64,000 nucleotides of DNA from Diadophis punctatus similis (taxonomy: Eukaryota > Chordata > Lepidosauria > Squamata > Dipsadidae), in contig JALIGW010000002.1 of the NCBI GenBank assembly GCA_023053685.1, positions 171,211,430-171,275,429 of the forward strand, written 5' to 3'. Below the pieces are notes generated by a model. The model had not been told where the DNA came from and ran no database searches. It saw nothing but the letters and a program-made list of their open reading frames with translations. The position numbers were made by a program, and so were the translations under genes. Shown here in pieces: positions 40,807 to 50,868 of the stretch (positions are counted from its first letter, which is position 1; each line of letters starts with the position of its first letter).

Positions 40807-43800
40807 GGCCTAGGATGTCGTAATGTATTTTCGAAGTATATGTGCGGAACCGAGCAGTGCGGCTTTCTGCATTTGACTGATGGTGATTTTGTCAATTTTG
40901 AGCTGTTTTAAATGTAATTCCAGTGCTTTTGGGATAGCACCCAGTGTTCCAATCACCACTGGAATTACCACTGCTGGTTTGTGCCATAATAGTTGAATTT
41001 CGATTTTTAAGTCCTGGTATTTTGCGATTTTTTCGTGTTCCTTTTCATCGACCTTGCTATCACCTGGTATTGCGATGTCAATGATAGTCACCTTGTTTTT
41101 CTCGACCAGCGTGATATCTGGTGTATTATGCGCCAGTACCTTGTCTGTTTGTATACAAAAATCCCACAAGATTTTGACCATCTGATTTTCAGTGACTTTT
41201 TCAGGCTTGTGTTCCCACCAGTTTGTAGCAGTATGGATGTTATAATTTTTGCATAAATTCCAGTGGATCATTTGTGCAACAGAGTTGTGCCGTAATTTGT
41301 AATCAGTCTGCGTGATTTTCATGCAGCAGCTGAGCACATGGGCTACAGTTTCATCAGCTTCCTTGCATAATCTGCATTTAGCATCATTTGAGGATTTATC
41401 AATTTTGGCCTTTATGGCATTTGTACGAATTGCCTGTTCTTGTGGGGCCAGGATCAATGATTCTGTTTCTTTCTTTAAAGTACCAGTTGTTAATCATAAC
41501 CAAGTTTTTTCACTGTCCACTTTGTCTTTTATTTTTTCCAGAAATTGGCCATGTAATGCTTTATTTTGCCAACTCTCCATTCTTGATTTTATCACATTTT
41601 TTCTGTATTCTTGTTTCGTCTGTTGGACCTTCAGTAGATTTTTGTTCTTTACTTCAATTAATAGATTTCTTGACTTTCTTTTAAATAATCCGCCAATGCA
41701 TGCTTTTCTTCTTCAACTGTTTGCTTTACTTGTAGTAGTCCTCTGCCACCTGATTTTCTGGGCAGGTAAAGTCTATCAGTGTCACTACGTGGATGTGAAC
41801 TGTAGTGCATTGTCATTAGTTTTCTGGTGTTTCGGTCCAAAATCTCCAAATCAGCTTGTGTCCAGTTAATTATACCAGCCGTGTATCTTATGACTGGTAT
41901 TGCTCAGGTATTCATGGCCTTGATGGTGTTTCCACCATTTAATTTAGATTTCAAAATTTTCCTAACTCTGTTGGTGTACTCTCTTCTGATGATAGTTTTC
42001 ACTTCTCCATGTCTGATGTTATCCAACTGCAGAATGCCCAGATATTTATAGGCTTCATTTTGGTTGCATTTAATTAATTGGGCATTGGGCATTTCAATTC
42101 CGTCACATGTAGTGATTTTGCCCCTTTTCATAGATACAGTGGCACATGTTTCCATGCCAAACTGCATCGAGATATCTGTGCTGAATATTAGGACTGTGTT
42201 GGTCAGTGATTGGATTTCTATTTCTGACTTTCCATACAGTTTCAAATCATCCATATACATAAATGCGAAATTTTTTCGGCGTCTTTGGCTATTTGGTATC
42301 CAAGTTTCATTTTTTTAAAGATTACTGATAGCGGGATCATTGCGATGATGAAGAGGAGGGGTGAAAGTGAATCTCTCTGAAAAATTCCTCTCTTGATATT
42401 AACCATTCCATAGTTCTCATTCCCTACTGCCAACTCAGTTCTCCATTGTTTTATCGCTTTTTCAGTGAATGATGTAATATTTTTGCTGATGCTGGTAGTT
42501 TCTAAGCATTTGATGATCCAGCTGTGTGGCAGTGAGTCGTACGCCTTTTTGTAATCAATCCAGACCATATTCAAGTTTGTTTTTCTGTTCTTACAGTTTT
42601 CTAGTATCATTTTGTCAATTAGGAGCTGATCTTTTGTGCCCCTGCTCCTTCTTTTGTTGCCTTTTTGCTCTACTGGCAAGATGTTATTTGTTTTCAAATA
42701 ATCCATTATGTTATCTGCAATTATCCCGGTGAGTAATTTGATGATTGTTGGCAAGCATGTTATTGGTCTGTAGTTTCCAGGTGTTGTTCCTTTAGTTGCA
42801 TCTTTCTGAATCAAGTATGTTTTTCCTGTTGTCAACCATTCATCAATTTGACCATTTTGTAGCATTTCGTTCCGTTGCTTGGCCAATATTGCATGCAAAC
42901 TGGTCAGATATTTGAGCCAGAAACCATGTAATTGGTCATTTCCAGGTGATGTCCAGTTCTTTACTTTTTTTACTCGATTTTTGACCATCTCAGTTGTTAT
43001 TTCTAACAATTTTTGCCAACACTTTTCTCAAAGTCTTGTATCCACTTTGCTTCCTTATTGTAATCCTTTGCATTTTCCCACAGTTCTTTCCAGAATTCAA
43101 TTGTGGCTTGCTTTTCTGGTTTTTCACTTTTGAAATTGTCATTCGCATTAAGGCTTTGGTAGAAACGTCTTTGATCTGATCGAAATTGCTGATTTTGCTT
43201 GTACTGAATGATTCTTGCATCATATCTTTCAATTTTTCTGGCTATTGCTGTTATTTGCTGTTTTACAATTTCAAGTGCTTCTTCAATTTTTCTTGTATCA
43301 AGCCTGTATCTTCTGGCTAATTGTTCCATTATCTTGCTATTTTTTAGCCGTTGTTCATTCATATTTTTTAAATTGCTAGCATCTGTTCTGAGTTTTTTTA
43401 TTTCTTGTTCCAGTCGAATTTTCCACTTTGGCTTTGATGCTTTTTCTGCCTTGCGACTAGGTGCTTTGATTTTAATACCTAGTTCATTAGTGACTATTGC
43501 AGCTGCACTGTACATTAACTGATTTGTTTCTAAGATGGATGCTGATTCAATTGTTGAAAGTACTGCATTAACCATTCTCATTATAGGTGCCAAGTTTTTC
43601 TTAGGCACAGTTTTTAATGATGGTAAACGCTGCCTTTCCTCATTAGACAGTACATGCTCCATGATTTTGTCCTTCAATTCCTTTTGGTTTTGAGTTGGTT
43701 CAATCATGACTGGTTCTGGTAGTGGTGCTATTACTTCTTCACTAACAGTTTCTTCTGCTGGAAGCTCCAGTGTGATGTCTTCAGTTGTTTTGTGAGTTTC

Positions 43801-44186
43801 CGTTGTTTCCACTGGTGGTGTTATTTTTTTTAATTTGGCAATTTGTCTGAATTTCCTCAAGTTCAACTTCACTGAACACTTTATTTCGTATAATAAATCG
43901 CCTTTGATCTGCTAGTCGTTGTCCGCTAACATTTGAATCTGGATATTGTTGTTTCCATAGTTCATGCATTCGCTTCAAATAACCTCTTCTTTCTGGCTCT
44001 GAGTTGTAATAACAGGCCATTATGGCACGATTTTCATCTGCACTATATTTTTGTCATTTTGTTGGCTGGTCCACTTGCAGCCCACTTGTCGACAGATGCC
44101 CAGGGACCTCAACATCCGCCACGGCCCTTGTTAACCCGCATGACGACCGATGCGATATAGAATTTTTCTTCATTTGTTTCACCATG
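40807..44186 (-). pseudogene. broken reading frame of the R4/Dong-like LINE
   Basis: A single frame of about 1,100 codons is expected. It is interrupted by a stop near 44,055, a frame change near 43,850, another near 43,005, another near 42,255 just before the YMDD motif, a stop near 41,902, and a further break near 41,460-41,660. All main motifs are still readable, so the copy is fairly young but not active. The last segment (40,810-41,457) holds the zinc finger and endonuclease in one open frame. Confidence 0.85.
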
Positions 44187-44269
44187 TTATATGGGTTGGC
44201 AAGTTTTTTTTTATGAGGCCAGGTTGCCAACCTGACCCCAACCCTCTTCCTTTCTCATCCGGGCTTGGG

Positions 44270-44966
44270 ACCGGCAATGGCGGAATGGGGGGGGAGCAAT
44301 CTAACTGCCTCTTGATGGTCAAAGGTAGGATCAGGAATGGGGGGGAAGCAATCTAACTGCCTCTTGATGGCCAAAGGTAGGATCAGGAATGGGGGGGGAG
44401 CAATATAACTGCCTCTAGATGGCAAAAGGTAGGATCAGGAATGGGGGGGGGAAGCAATATAACTGCCTCTTGATGGCAAATGGTTGGATCAGGAATGTGG
44501 GGGAAGCAATCTAACTGCCTGTTGATGGCAAAAGGCAGGATCAGGAATGGGGGGGAAGCAATCTAACTGCCTCTTGATGGCCAAATGTAGGATCAGGAAT
44601 GGGGGGGGGGAAGCAATCTAACTGCCTGTTGATGGCAAAAGGTAGGATCAGGAATGGTGGGGAAGCAATCTAACTGCCTCTTGATGGCAAATGGTTGGAT
44701 CAGGAATGGGGGGGAAGCAATCTAACTGCCTGTTGATGGCAAAAGGCAGGATCAGGAATGGGGGGGGGGAAGCAATCTAACTGCCTCTTGATGGCCAAAG
44801 GTAGGATCAGGAATGGGGGGGAGCAATCTAACTGCCTCTTGATGGCAAAAGGCAGGATCAGGAATGGGGGGGGGGGAAAGCAATCTACCTGCCTGTTGAT
44901 GGCAAAAGGCAGGATCAGGAATGGGGGGGAAAGCAATCTAACTGTCTCTTGATGGCAAAAGGTAGG
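44270..44966 (-). repeat. 13-unit minisatellite, LINE 5' end
   Basis: About 13 units of 51-60 bp, each with CAATCTAACTGCCTCTTGAT, GGCAAAAGGTAGGATCAGG and AATGGGGGGGG. Units differ mainly in the length of the G run and a few substitutions. On the LINE sense strand it lies just upstream of the reading frame, where a promoter-bearing 5' UTR repeat would be. The + strand has a run of 5-10 G in almost every unit. Confidence 0.9.
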
Positions 44967-44970
44967 ATTA

Positions 44971-45058
<88 letters not shown>

Positions 45059-45098
45059 AACAACAAAACAATAACAACAACAACAACAATAATAATAG
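44967..45098 (+). repeat. (TTA)n microsatellite, right array, then (ACA)n
   Basis: About 30 TTA units (44,967-45,056) followed by an AAC/AAT-rich tract to about 45,098. This is the matching flank of the R4-like LINE. Confidence 0.95.
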
Positions 45099-45172
45099 AT
45101 AAGTTCTATTCTAGCTCTATTCATAAGCAACTTAAGAGATAAGTTTTATTCTAGCTCTATTCATAAGCAAAT
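45099..45172 (+). repeat. 37-bp tandem duplication
   Basis: AGATAAGTTCTATTCTAGC...CATTCATAAGCAA-type sequence occurs twice (about 45,099-45,131 and 45,136-45,170) with one base change (GTTCTATT against GTTTTATT). Confidence 0.75.
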
Positions 45173-46020
45173 TCCCTGCAGCAAGGTCGGAACAAAGGTA
45201 GGGTTAGCCCTCAGCCACAATAGGAATTGCCCAACCAGCCCCTTCATTGCATCAGCCAAACTTCAACCAAACCTGGGAGCTGAAGACAACCTACAGAGCC
45301 AGCTATGACCCCTCAGCCAATAGAATACATGTTCTTACACAGGAACAGCAAGTTCAAGTTCAAAGCCCCAAGAGAAGGTATAAGTACCCCTCTCTCTCAA
45401 CTCCATATGGTCAGCTGCCCACAATCACACCTGCTTGGTGGCTCTGCTTCATCATAAAACCATCTTTCCAATCAGCCTCCAGACTCCATTTTGTCTCCAG
45501 TGCCTTTCTCCCGGCTTGGAACTGAACCAGATGGATATTTCTTCCAACACTATGCTCAGCTTTATTTCCTCTTCAAAGCAAGAGTTCCAACATTGTATCT
45601 TTTTCTCCCAACATTCCTGCTTCCATTTCCTATTTCTTTGCCTCACCATTCTTTAGTCCAAACCATGCCTATATATTGGATCTTATTTGTAGCACACAAA
45701 ATTAGGATAAAAGTGATTAGGAATGATTTATTATTAAAGTATTGCAAAACATTGCATTTGTGGCATTTTTATTTAAATTACATTAGCTCTATAGTTTGCA
45801 AAACATGTAACTCAATAAAAACATGAAATTCAATTACACCAAATAAATCTAAATCATTTTAATAAACTAATATAAAACAAAATCACTTTTTAAAAAAGCT
45901 CAATATAAAAGATGAGTAAAATAATTAAAATAAACATATGCAAGCCAAAGGCTAGGAAACCTAAATCCTTGCCTAAGTATTTTTGGGATTAGAATGGAAA
46001 ATAATTTTGGTATTTCCTTA
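45173..46020. other. intergenic, possible LTR remnant
   Basis: Contains AAGGTATAAGTACCCCTC at about 45,375 and CCATTTTGTCTCCAGTGCC near 45,487, arrangements often seen in retroviral-type LTRs. No matching ends or duplication were found, so this is only a suggestion. The rest is AT-rich intergenic DNA. Confidence 0.3.
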
Positions 46021-46059
46021 ATTATTTTGGGGATAAGCAATCAACTCCCGCTATTAGCT

Positions 46060-46469
46060 GGCTGCCAATTAAAATCCGCGCAGCCCCGCCTGAACCAGCC
46101 AGGAGCTGACCGTGACGAAAGCGATTGTGATTTTTTTCCCTAACAGATGAGATCATACTCAACTTCACCCTTTTCACCCGCTTCACTCCCGAAGCCTTTT
46201 CCGCCATCTTTTGCTAGGGTCGGCGGCTTCTGTACAACGTCTTTAAACTTGCCGCCGTCACCACGCTGTCGCTTTTGCTCTAACAGGGAGACCCTCATCT
46301 AAGATGGCGTCGCTCGTTTCAGCGTCTGAAGGCGGTCCTCAAATGGCGCCAGTTGCGCTTGCGCGTTAGAGAGCGGCTGTCTGAGAGGGGGCCTGGTGAT
46401 TTCCATTGTATTACTTGAGGAGAGAAAAGCCTTGAAGGTGGTCACTGCTCTTTCGGCGAGCGACGGGTC
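46060..46469 (+). promoter_or_regulatory. CAMLG: CAMLG promoter / 5' UTR, CpG-rich
   Basis: CpG density rises sharply here. Three YY1-like cores are visible: CCGCCATCTT (minus orientation) at 46201-46210, AAGATGGCG at 46301-46309 and AAATGGCG at 46341-46348. The opposing orientation of the first would fit bidirectional initiation. No TATA box is seen. The exact start site cannot be read from the sequence. Confidence 0.6.
46304..46369 (+). CDS. possible 21-codon upstream ORF of CAMLG
   Basis: ATG at 46304 inside the YY1-like motif opens a frame of 21 codons ending with TAG at 46367-46369, 100 bases before the CAMLG start. It matters only if transcription starts upstream of 46,304. There is no evidence that the peptide is made. 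Confidence 0.25.
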   Translation: MASLVSASEGGPQMAPVALAR

Positions 46470-46656
46470 ATGGAGCCGGATACTGTAGAAGGGGACGGAT
46501 ATGGTGGCAGCCACCACGAAGGAACCGGCGGATCTTCCCCACCGCTGAGCGGACTCACAGCCTCTCAGCGCCGGGCCGAGATTCGCCGGCGAAAGCTCCT
46601 GATGAACTCGGAGGAGCGGATCAATCGCATCATGGGCTTCCATCGGCCTAAGGCGG
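46470..46656 (+). CDS. CAMLG: CAMLG exon 1
   Basis: Starts with ATG at 46470 and ends at donor GTGAGG in phase 1. It encodes an acidic, Gly/Ser-rich start and then [20 protein letters not shown] and [11 protein letters not shown], matching human CAMLG from the basic motif on. Confidence 0.95.
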
Positions 46657-49600
46657 GTGAGGACGGGGCGTGGCCTAGGATCGGGGGGGCTCCGGGCGAG
46701 GAAAGCCCAGGCCGCGGCCGGAGGGTGGTGGGGATTCGGCTGGAGGGCCCATTTCCTCCGTCTTCTCAAAACCCTCAAGCTCAGTTCCTTGTCGCCCCCC
46801 GAGGTTAAAAATCTGGTTTGGGTGATGGTGGTTTGCAGCAAAACTTTGTTTCCAGCAACACTGCAAACGGCTGACTTAGGTAGCGGCCAGATGTTTGGCG
46901 CTTCGAGCTCCTCAAATATAAATGGAGTCCTCATTCTTGGATAATGGAAATTTAATGGAGTTGCTTTCTGATATGTTTTAAATCCATTATTTGTTTAAAT
47001 ACGACCGGCACAGTCAAAATAGTTATACTGTGTAGGTTGTTCGCATTCTCATTTTTGGAAGGAAACAAGTCAAATTTGAATGGCTTTCATAAAAACGCAG
47101 TATCTGTGAGTTCATCCGATCCAGAAAACCTTACGTTAGTGAATAGCATTTTAGTGTAATTGGTAGTATCTTAGTTGCTATCTTAAATTTGGTGAAGGAG
47201 TTGAGATTTGTAAGAGAATTATTTCATTTTTAGCCTTTCCAGTAGCAATGGATGCTACCCTGAAAACACTCCCCTTGCAGCTGAAAATGCAAAGGATCTG
47301 CAAGCTCTAATAATAAAAATCAAATAAGGTAGTCCTCAACTAAACCACAACCACAACTAAAGCTGAAATTTCCATTGCTAAGCGAGACATTCGTAAAGTG
47401 ACTCCCCCCCATTTTATGACCTTTTTTTGCCATAGTTGCTAAGTGAATCACTGCAGCTGTTAAATGAATAATATGGGTTTTAAGTGAACCTGGCTTCCAC
47501 CCTTGACTTTGCTTGTTGGAAGCCTCCTAGGAAGGTTACAGATGGTGAACACATGTCCCTGGCACAGTGCAACTGCCATAAATACATGCCAGGTGCCCGA
47601 ATTTTGATTGTGTGACCATAGGGATGCTACAGTGGTTGTAAGTGTGAAAACTGGTCATAAGTCACTTTTGGTGCCATTGTAACTTCAAACGGTTACTAAA
47701 CAAATGGTTATAAGTGGAGGACTACTTGTACCCTATTAGAAAAATGGGACTAAAATTAAATATAAAGAAGACCAAATTAATGACATCAGGTAGAGTAACT
47801 AGCCTTAGAAGATATTGCAGTGGTAGATAGCCTCTGCTCTTTGGATCAACCATCAACAGTTAAAGAAATCAGCAGTCAAGACATATGCCACAGAATAGGG
47901 TAGAGCAACCATGAAGGCCTTGGAAAATATGTTTATATGCCATGATCTTTCTCTTATCTATAAAGATCAGAATTATGTAAACCAAGTATTCTCTGTGACA
48001 GAATAGGTATCATTTTAAGATGACTTTATTGTGAGCTAGAGATGCATTAGAGGTGATTTCATGAGGTTTTCTAAGCACGGTTAGAGAATATCCTAATTCT
48101 TAAGATACTTAACAAGATATGGGGATAAGTGACTAGTCCAACTCTCTAGTCCACAGATGTCAAACTTGCCGCATCATGTTGCCGTCATGACGTTTCATGA
48201 CATTTTTCCCATTCGCGGAGCTGGGGTGGGTGGGGCTTGTGCACGATGCATATAATATAATATATTTATATTTAAAGCAGTGCACATAGGAAAGAATGAA
48301 TTTTAAATGTGGTTAGATAGAAAAGGACTCTGGCTAACTGAAGCATTGTATCATTTGTTGACATCCTGTACTTTATCCTACGCCTCTAAGAATTTATTAT
48401 CAACTTCAAATTTGTGGTATGATTTCAGTTTTTGTTCTATTCTCTTTAGATGATGACACTCATTCAGAAACTAAGCTTCAACTGGAACAAGATAAACCAA
48501 TTTCCCTTCCCACTCCTGTTTCCAAGCGGGTTGTGCTTGGTGATACAGTCTGCAACTTATCAGGAACGGCTGACCACACAAGCAGTTTAGCAGAGCACAA
48601 AGGAGAGAAAAAAGACTTATTTAGCAAAACTCATGAAGTTGGTAGCGATGGCAGCAGTGAGCTCCGGCAACGCAATAGAGGGGAACTGTTGGACGTTCCA
48701 CAGAGAGCACCACGCCATGGATTAGATCAATATTTATCAAGGTTTGATGAAGCGATGAAGCTTAGAAACCAGCTGATGAATGAGAAGCCAAGTCAAGAAA
48801 ATGGAAGCGTTGTGGAGGAATTTGATTCCTTTCACATTTTTAGATTGGTGGGCTGTGTACTCCTTGCCATTGGCGTCAGAGTTTTTGTATGCAAATATTT
48901 GGTAAGTTTTTTAAAAAAAAATCTTACTATTTTCATTTTTCTCCCTTTTTTTTGTCTTGGTTACCTTGCTGACAGGCTTGTAAAGTAGTACATGTATGGC
49001 GTATTTATGCTGAACTATTATTTTCTCATGGCTAAATAGATTCAGGTCCAAATCCATAAAACCTATTGTTTCTAGCAGTAATTGTTAAGAACTGTGTAAA
49101 AGTCTGTTCTTCAGAGCATCTTTACAGTAAGTATGTATAGGTAGTCATTTAATGACCACAGTTGGGACCGGCCACTCCATTGCTAAGTGATGCAGTCGTT
49201 AAGGAAAACATCAGATGATCATGCCAGACTTACAATGTCAGTTCTCCTATAGTTGTTAAGCAAATCACTTGTGGTCATTAAGCATGGCATCATGTGACCA
49301 CAACTTGCAACTTACTGCCAGCTTTTCTATTGTCTTTACTTGTCGGAATCCAGCTGTGAAGGTGATCATTGGCAATCGCATGACCATGGGATGCTGTGTC
49401 TTTTATAAATGTGCGCCACTTGTGAAGCACCTGATGGCGATGTAATCGTACTAGAAACAATGTCAGGGAATTGTAACTTATTACAGGTAGACCTCGACTT
49501 AACAACAGTTCATTTAGTGACCATTCAAAGTTACAATGGCACTGAGAAAAGTGACTTACGACCATTTTTCACACTTATGACCATTGCAGTATTCCCACCA

Positions 49601-50868
49601 GTCATGTGATTTATATTTGGATGCTTGACCACTGGTTCATATTTATGACGGTTGCAGTATCCCGGGGTCATGTGATTATTGTTTGTAAAGTTCTGACAAG
49701 CAAAGTCAATGGGGAAGCCAGATTCACTTAAGAAATGTGTTGAAAAATGGGCAAAACTTACTTAACAAATTTCTCAGCTAGCAACTTAAATTCTGGGCTC
49801 AACTGTGGTCATAAGTTGAGGACTACCTGAATTGCACTTCATTCTTGGCATCAATTAAACATTAGAAGGGGATGGAAATCCAGGTAGAAAGCAGTGGCTG
49901 TCTTTTTTGATAACCATTTGAATAGTCCTAAAGCACAGCTGACAACCATCCCTTCAAAGTAATCCTAACTAATGCATTTTAAGATTATGCACTGGATTCT
50001 CAAAGAGCTTTGTGTTTGAAATAAGTGATAGGCCTGGTTTAATATCATTAATATATTAATATTTAACTTATCATAGATAACCACCCTCCACCCATCTCCA
50101 TAGCAGTGACTAAATATATTTAACACCTATGAGTTATTTTTAAATGCAATGCATTTGATTAGCAGCATTTTTAAAAAGTGCTTTTTCTTTTTTCATTTTT
50201 TAGTTAAATCATTGAAATATTCTACAAGAAATAGAAGCTTTCCTTGAAAGCATCTATTTGGTATGATTTCTCATGATTATTTGTTAAAGTATATAATTTT
50301 TTATTTTATTTTTTTCTCTACAGTCAATATTTGCTCCATTCCTTACTTTACAACTTGCATATATGGGACTGTCGAAGTATTTCCCTAAGGTAAGCGTTTT
50401 ATTAGAAAAATCAGATCCTTAACATTTCTAACTTGGAGTGACCAAGGATGGAGGATTCACTTTAGTGATGACTGATGTGATAGACTTAGACTTGGGAGAT
50501 TCATGTTCTCAGTCAACCATAGAGTTCTTCGGATGATCCTAGGCTAATTGTTTCCGTATTTGGAACAAGTTGTGGGAGAAGAAGAATAGGTTCTATAACA
50601 TTGAAAATGAAATAAGATGCTTTAAGATGAAAGTTCTGAAAAATTAAACTTTGTTTTTTTTGTTTTTGCTTTGCAGAGTGAAAAGAAGACAAAAACTACA
50701 GTATTAACTGCTGCTCTTTTACTGTCTGGGATCCCTGCAGAAGTAATTAGTCGTTCCATGGACACTTACAGCAAAATGGGGGATGTCTTTACAGACCTTT
50801 GTGTTTATTTCTTTACTTTCATTTTCTGTCATGAACTGCTTGTGGTTTTTGGCTCAGAAGTGCCATGA
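46470..50868 (+). CDS. CAMLG: CAMLG, GET3/TRC40 receptor subunit (complete, 4 exons)
   Basis: CAMLG (calcium-modulating ligand, CAML) works with GET1/WRB in the ER membrane as receptor for the TRC40 ATPase, inserting tail-anchored proteins; it was first described as a cyclophilin B-binding calcium modulator. Exons are 46470-46656, 48450-48901, 50324-50389 and 50677-50868, giving 298 residues (human 296). The N-terminal basic segment [20 protein letters not shown] (about residues 32-51) is the GET3-binding motif. Three hydrophobic segments follow: [20 protein letters not shown], a second across [16 protein letters not shown], and [20 protein letters not shown] at the end. The cytosolic middle part (exon 2) is the least conserved. 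All junctions are GT-AG. The start was chosen by homology and the GTCATGG context. Confidence 0.96.
47336..47728 (+). mobile_element. TA-flanked MITE in CAMLG intron 1
   Basis: Starts AAGGTAGTCCTCAAC, contains GCTAAGCGAGACATTCG, GAATCACTGCAGCTG and GGTTACAGATGGTG, and ends GGAGGACTACTTG followed by TA. Nearly full length. Confidence 0.78.
48162..48250 (+). mobile_element. hAT MITE fragment (CAGAGGTGTCAAACTC family)
   Basis: CAGATGTCAAACTTGCCGC, ATCATGTTGCCGTCATGACG and CATTTTTCCCATTCGCGG match the left half of the complete 123-bp element at 59,964. The right end is lost. Confidence 0.6.
48450..48901 (+). CDS. CAMLG: CAMLG exon 2
   Basis: The acceptor is TATTCTCTTTAG and the donor GTAAGT; 452 bases, entering in phase 1 and leaving in phase 0. 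It encodes [61 protein letters not shown] and the first membrane segment. Confidence 0.96.
49138..49480 (+). mobile_element. CAGGTAG-family MITE, divergent subfamily
   Basis: ATAGGTAGTCATTTAATGAC at the start and internal GTTGGGACCGGCCAC, GGTCATTAAGCATGGC and CGCATGACCATGGGATGC. The right end is truncated by the next copy. Confidence 0.6.
49484..49829 (-). mobile_element. TA-flanked MITE, minus orientation
   Basis: On the + strand it starts CAGGTAGACCTCGACTTAAC and ends GTTGAGGACTACCTG. Internal blocks are complementary to those of the + copies. It lies directly beside the copy at 49,138-49,480. Confidence 0.78.
49830..50323 (+). other. CAMLG: CAMLG intron 2, 3' part
   Basis: No repeat or exon is recognised. 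The intron closes with a T-rich tract and CTACAG at 50,318-50,323. Confidence 0.55.
50324..50389 (+). CDS. CAMLG: CAMLG exon 3
   Basis: A 66-base in-phase exon between TCTCTACAG and GTAAGC. It encodes [20 protein letters not shown] plus PK, most of the second membrane segment. Nearly identical to human. Confidence 0.97.
50677..50868 (+). CDS. CAMLG: CAMLG exon 4 with stop
   Basis: The acceptor is TGCTTTGCAG. It encodes [40 protein letters not shown] and the last membrane segment ending GSEVP, then TGA at 50866-50868. Human has LDYWGSEVP where this reads LVVFGSEVP. Confidence 0.97.
   Translation, partial: SEKKTKTTVLTAALLLSGIPAEVISRSMDTYSKMGDVFTDLCVYFFTFIFCHELLVVFGSEVP

Larger units (their letters stand above)
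40739..44966 (-). mobile_element. R4/Dong-like LINE with restriction-like endonuclease, near full length
   Basis: Read on the minus strand: a tandem-repeat 5' region (44,966 to about 44,270), a start near MVKQMKKNS at 44,186, an N-terminal region with MACYYNSEPERRGYLKR, a coiled-coil-like Lys/Glu-rich part, a reverse transcriptase (PGNYRPITCLPTIIKLL, WIDYKKAYDSLPHSWI, YMDDLKLYG), then DRLYLPRKSGGRGLL, a C-X2-C-X8-H-X4-C finger and a PD-X12-D endonuclease motif (PDITLVEKNKVTIIDIAIP). The 3' UTR is about 70 bases and ends at the TTA array. R4/Dong elements are known to insert into TAA repeats, which fits exactly. Confidence 0.88.

Noticed and set aside
41035..43522. Plus-strand frames of 60-185 codons
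   Set aside because: They are antisense shadows of the minus-strand R4-like LINE reading frame.
44270..44966. CRISPR-like array of regularly spaced repeats
   Set aside because: The whole unit repeats, with no unique spacers, and it belongs to the 5' end of a LINE in a vertebrate genome.
46299..46934. Minus-strand 211-codon frame across CAMLG exon 1
   Set aside because: It is the antisense shadow of a CpG-rich exon and promoter, with low-complexity composition.
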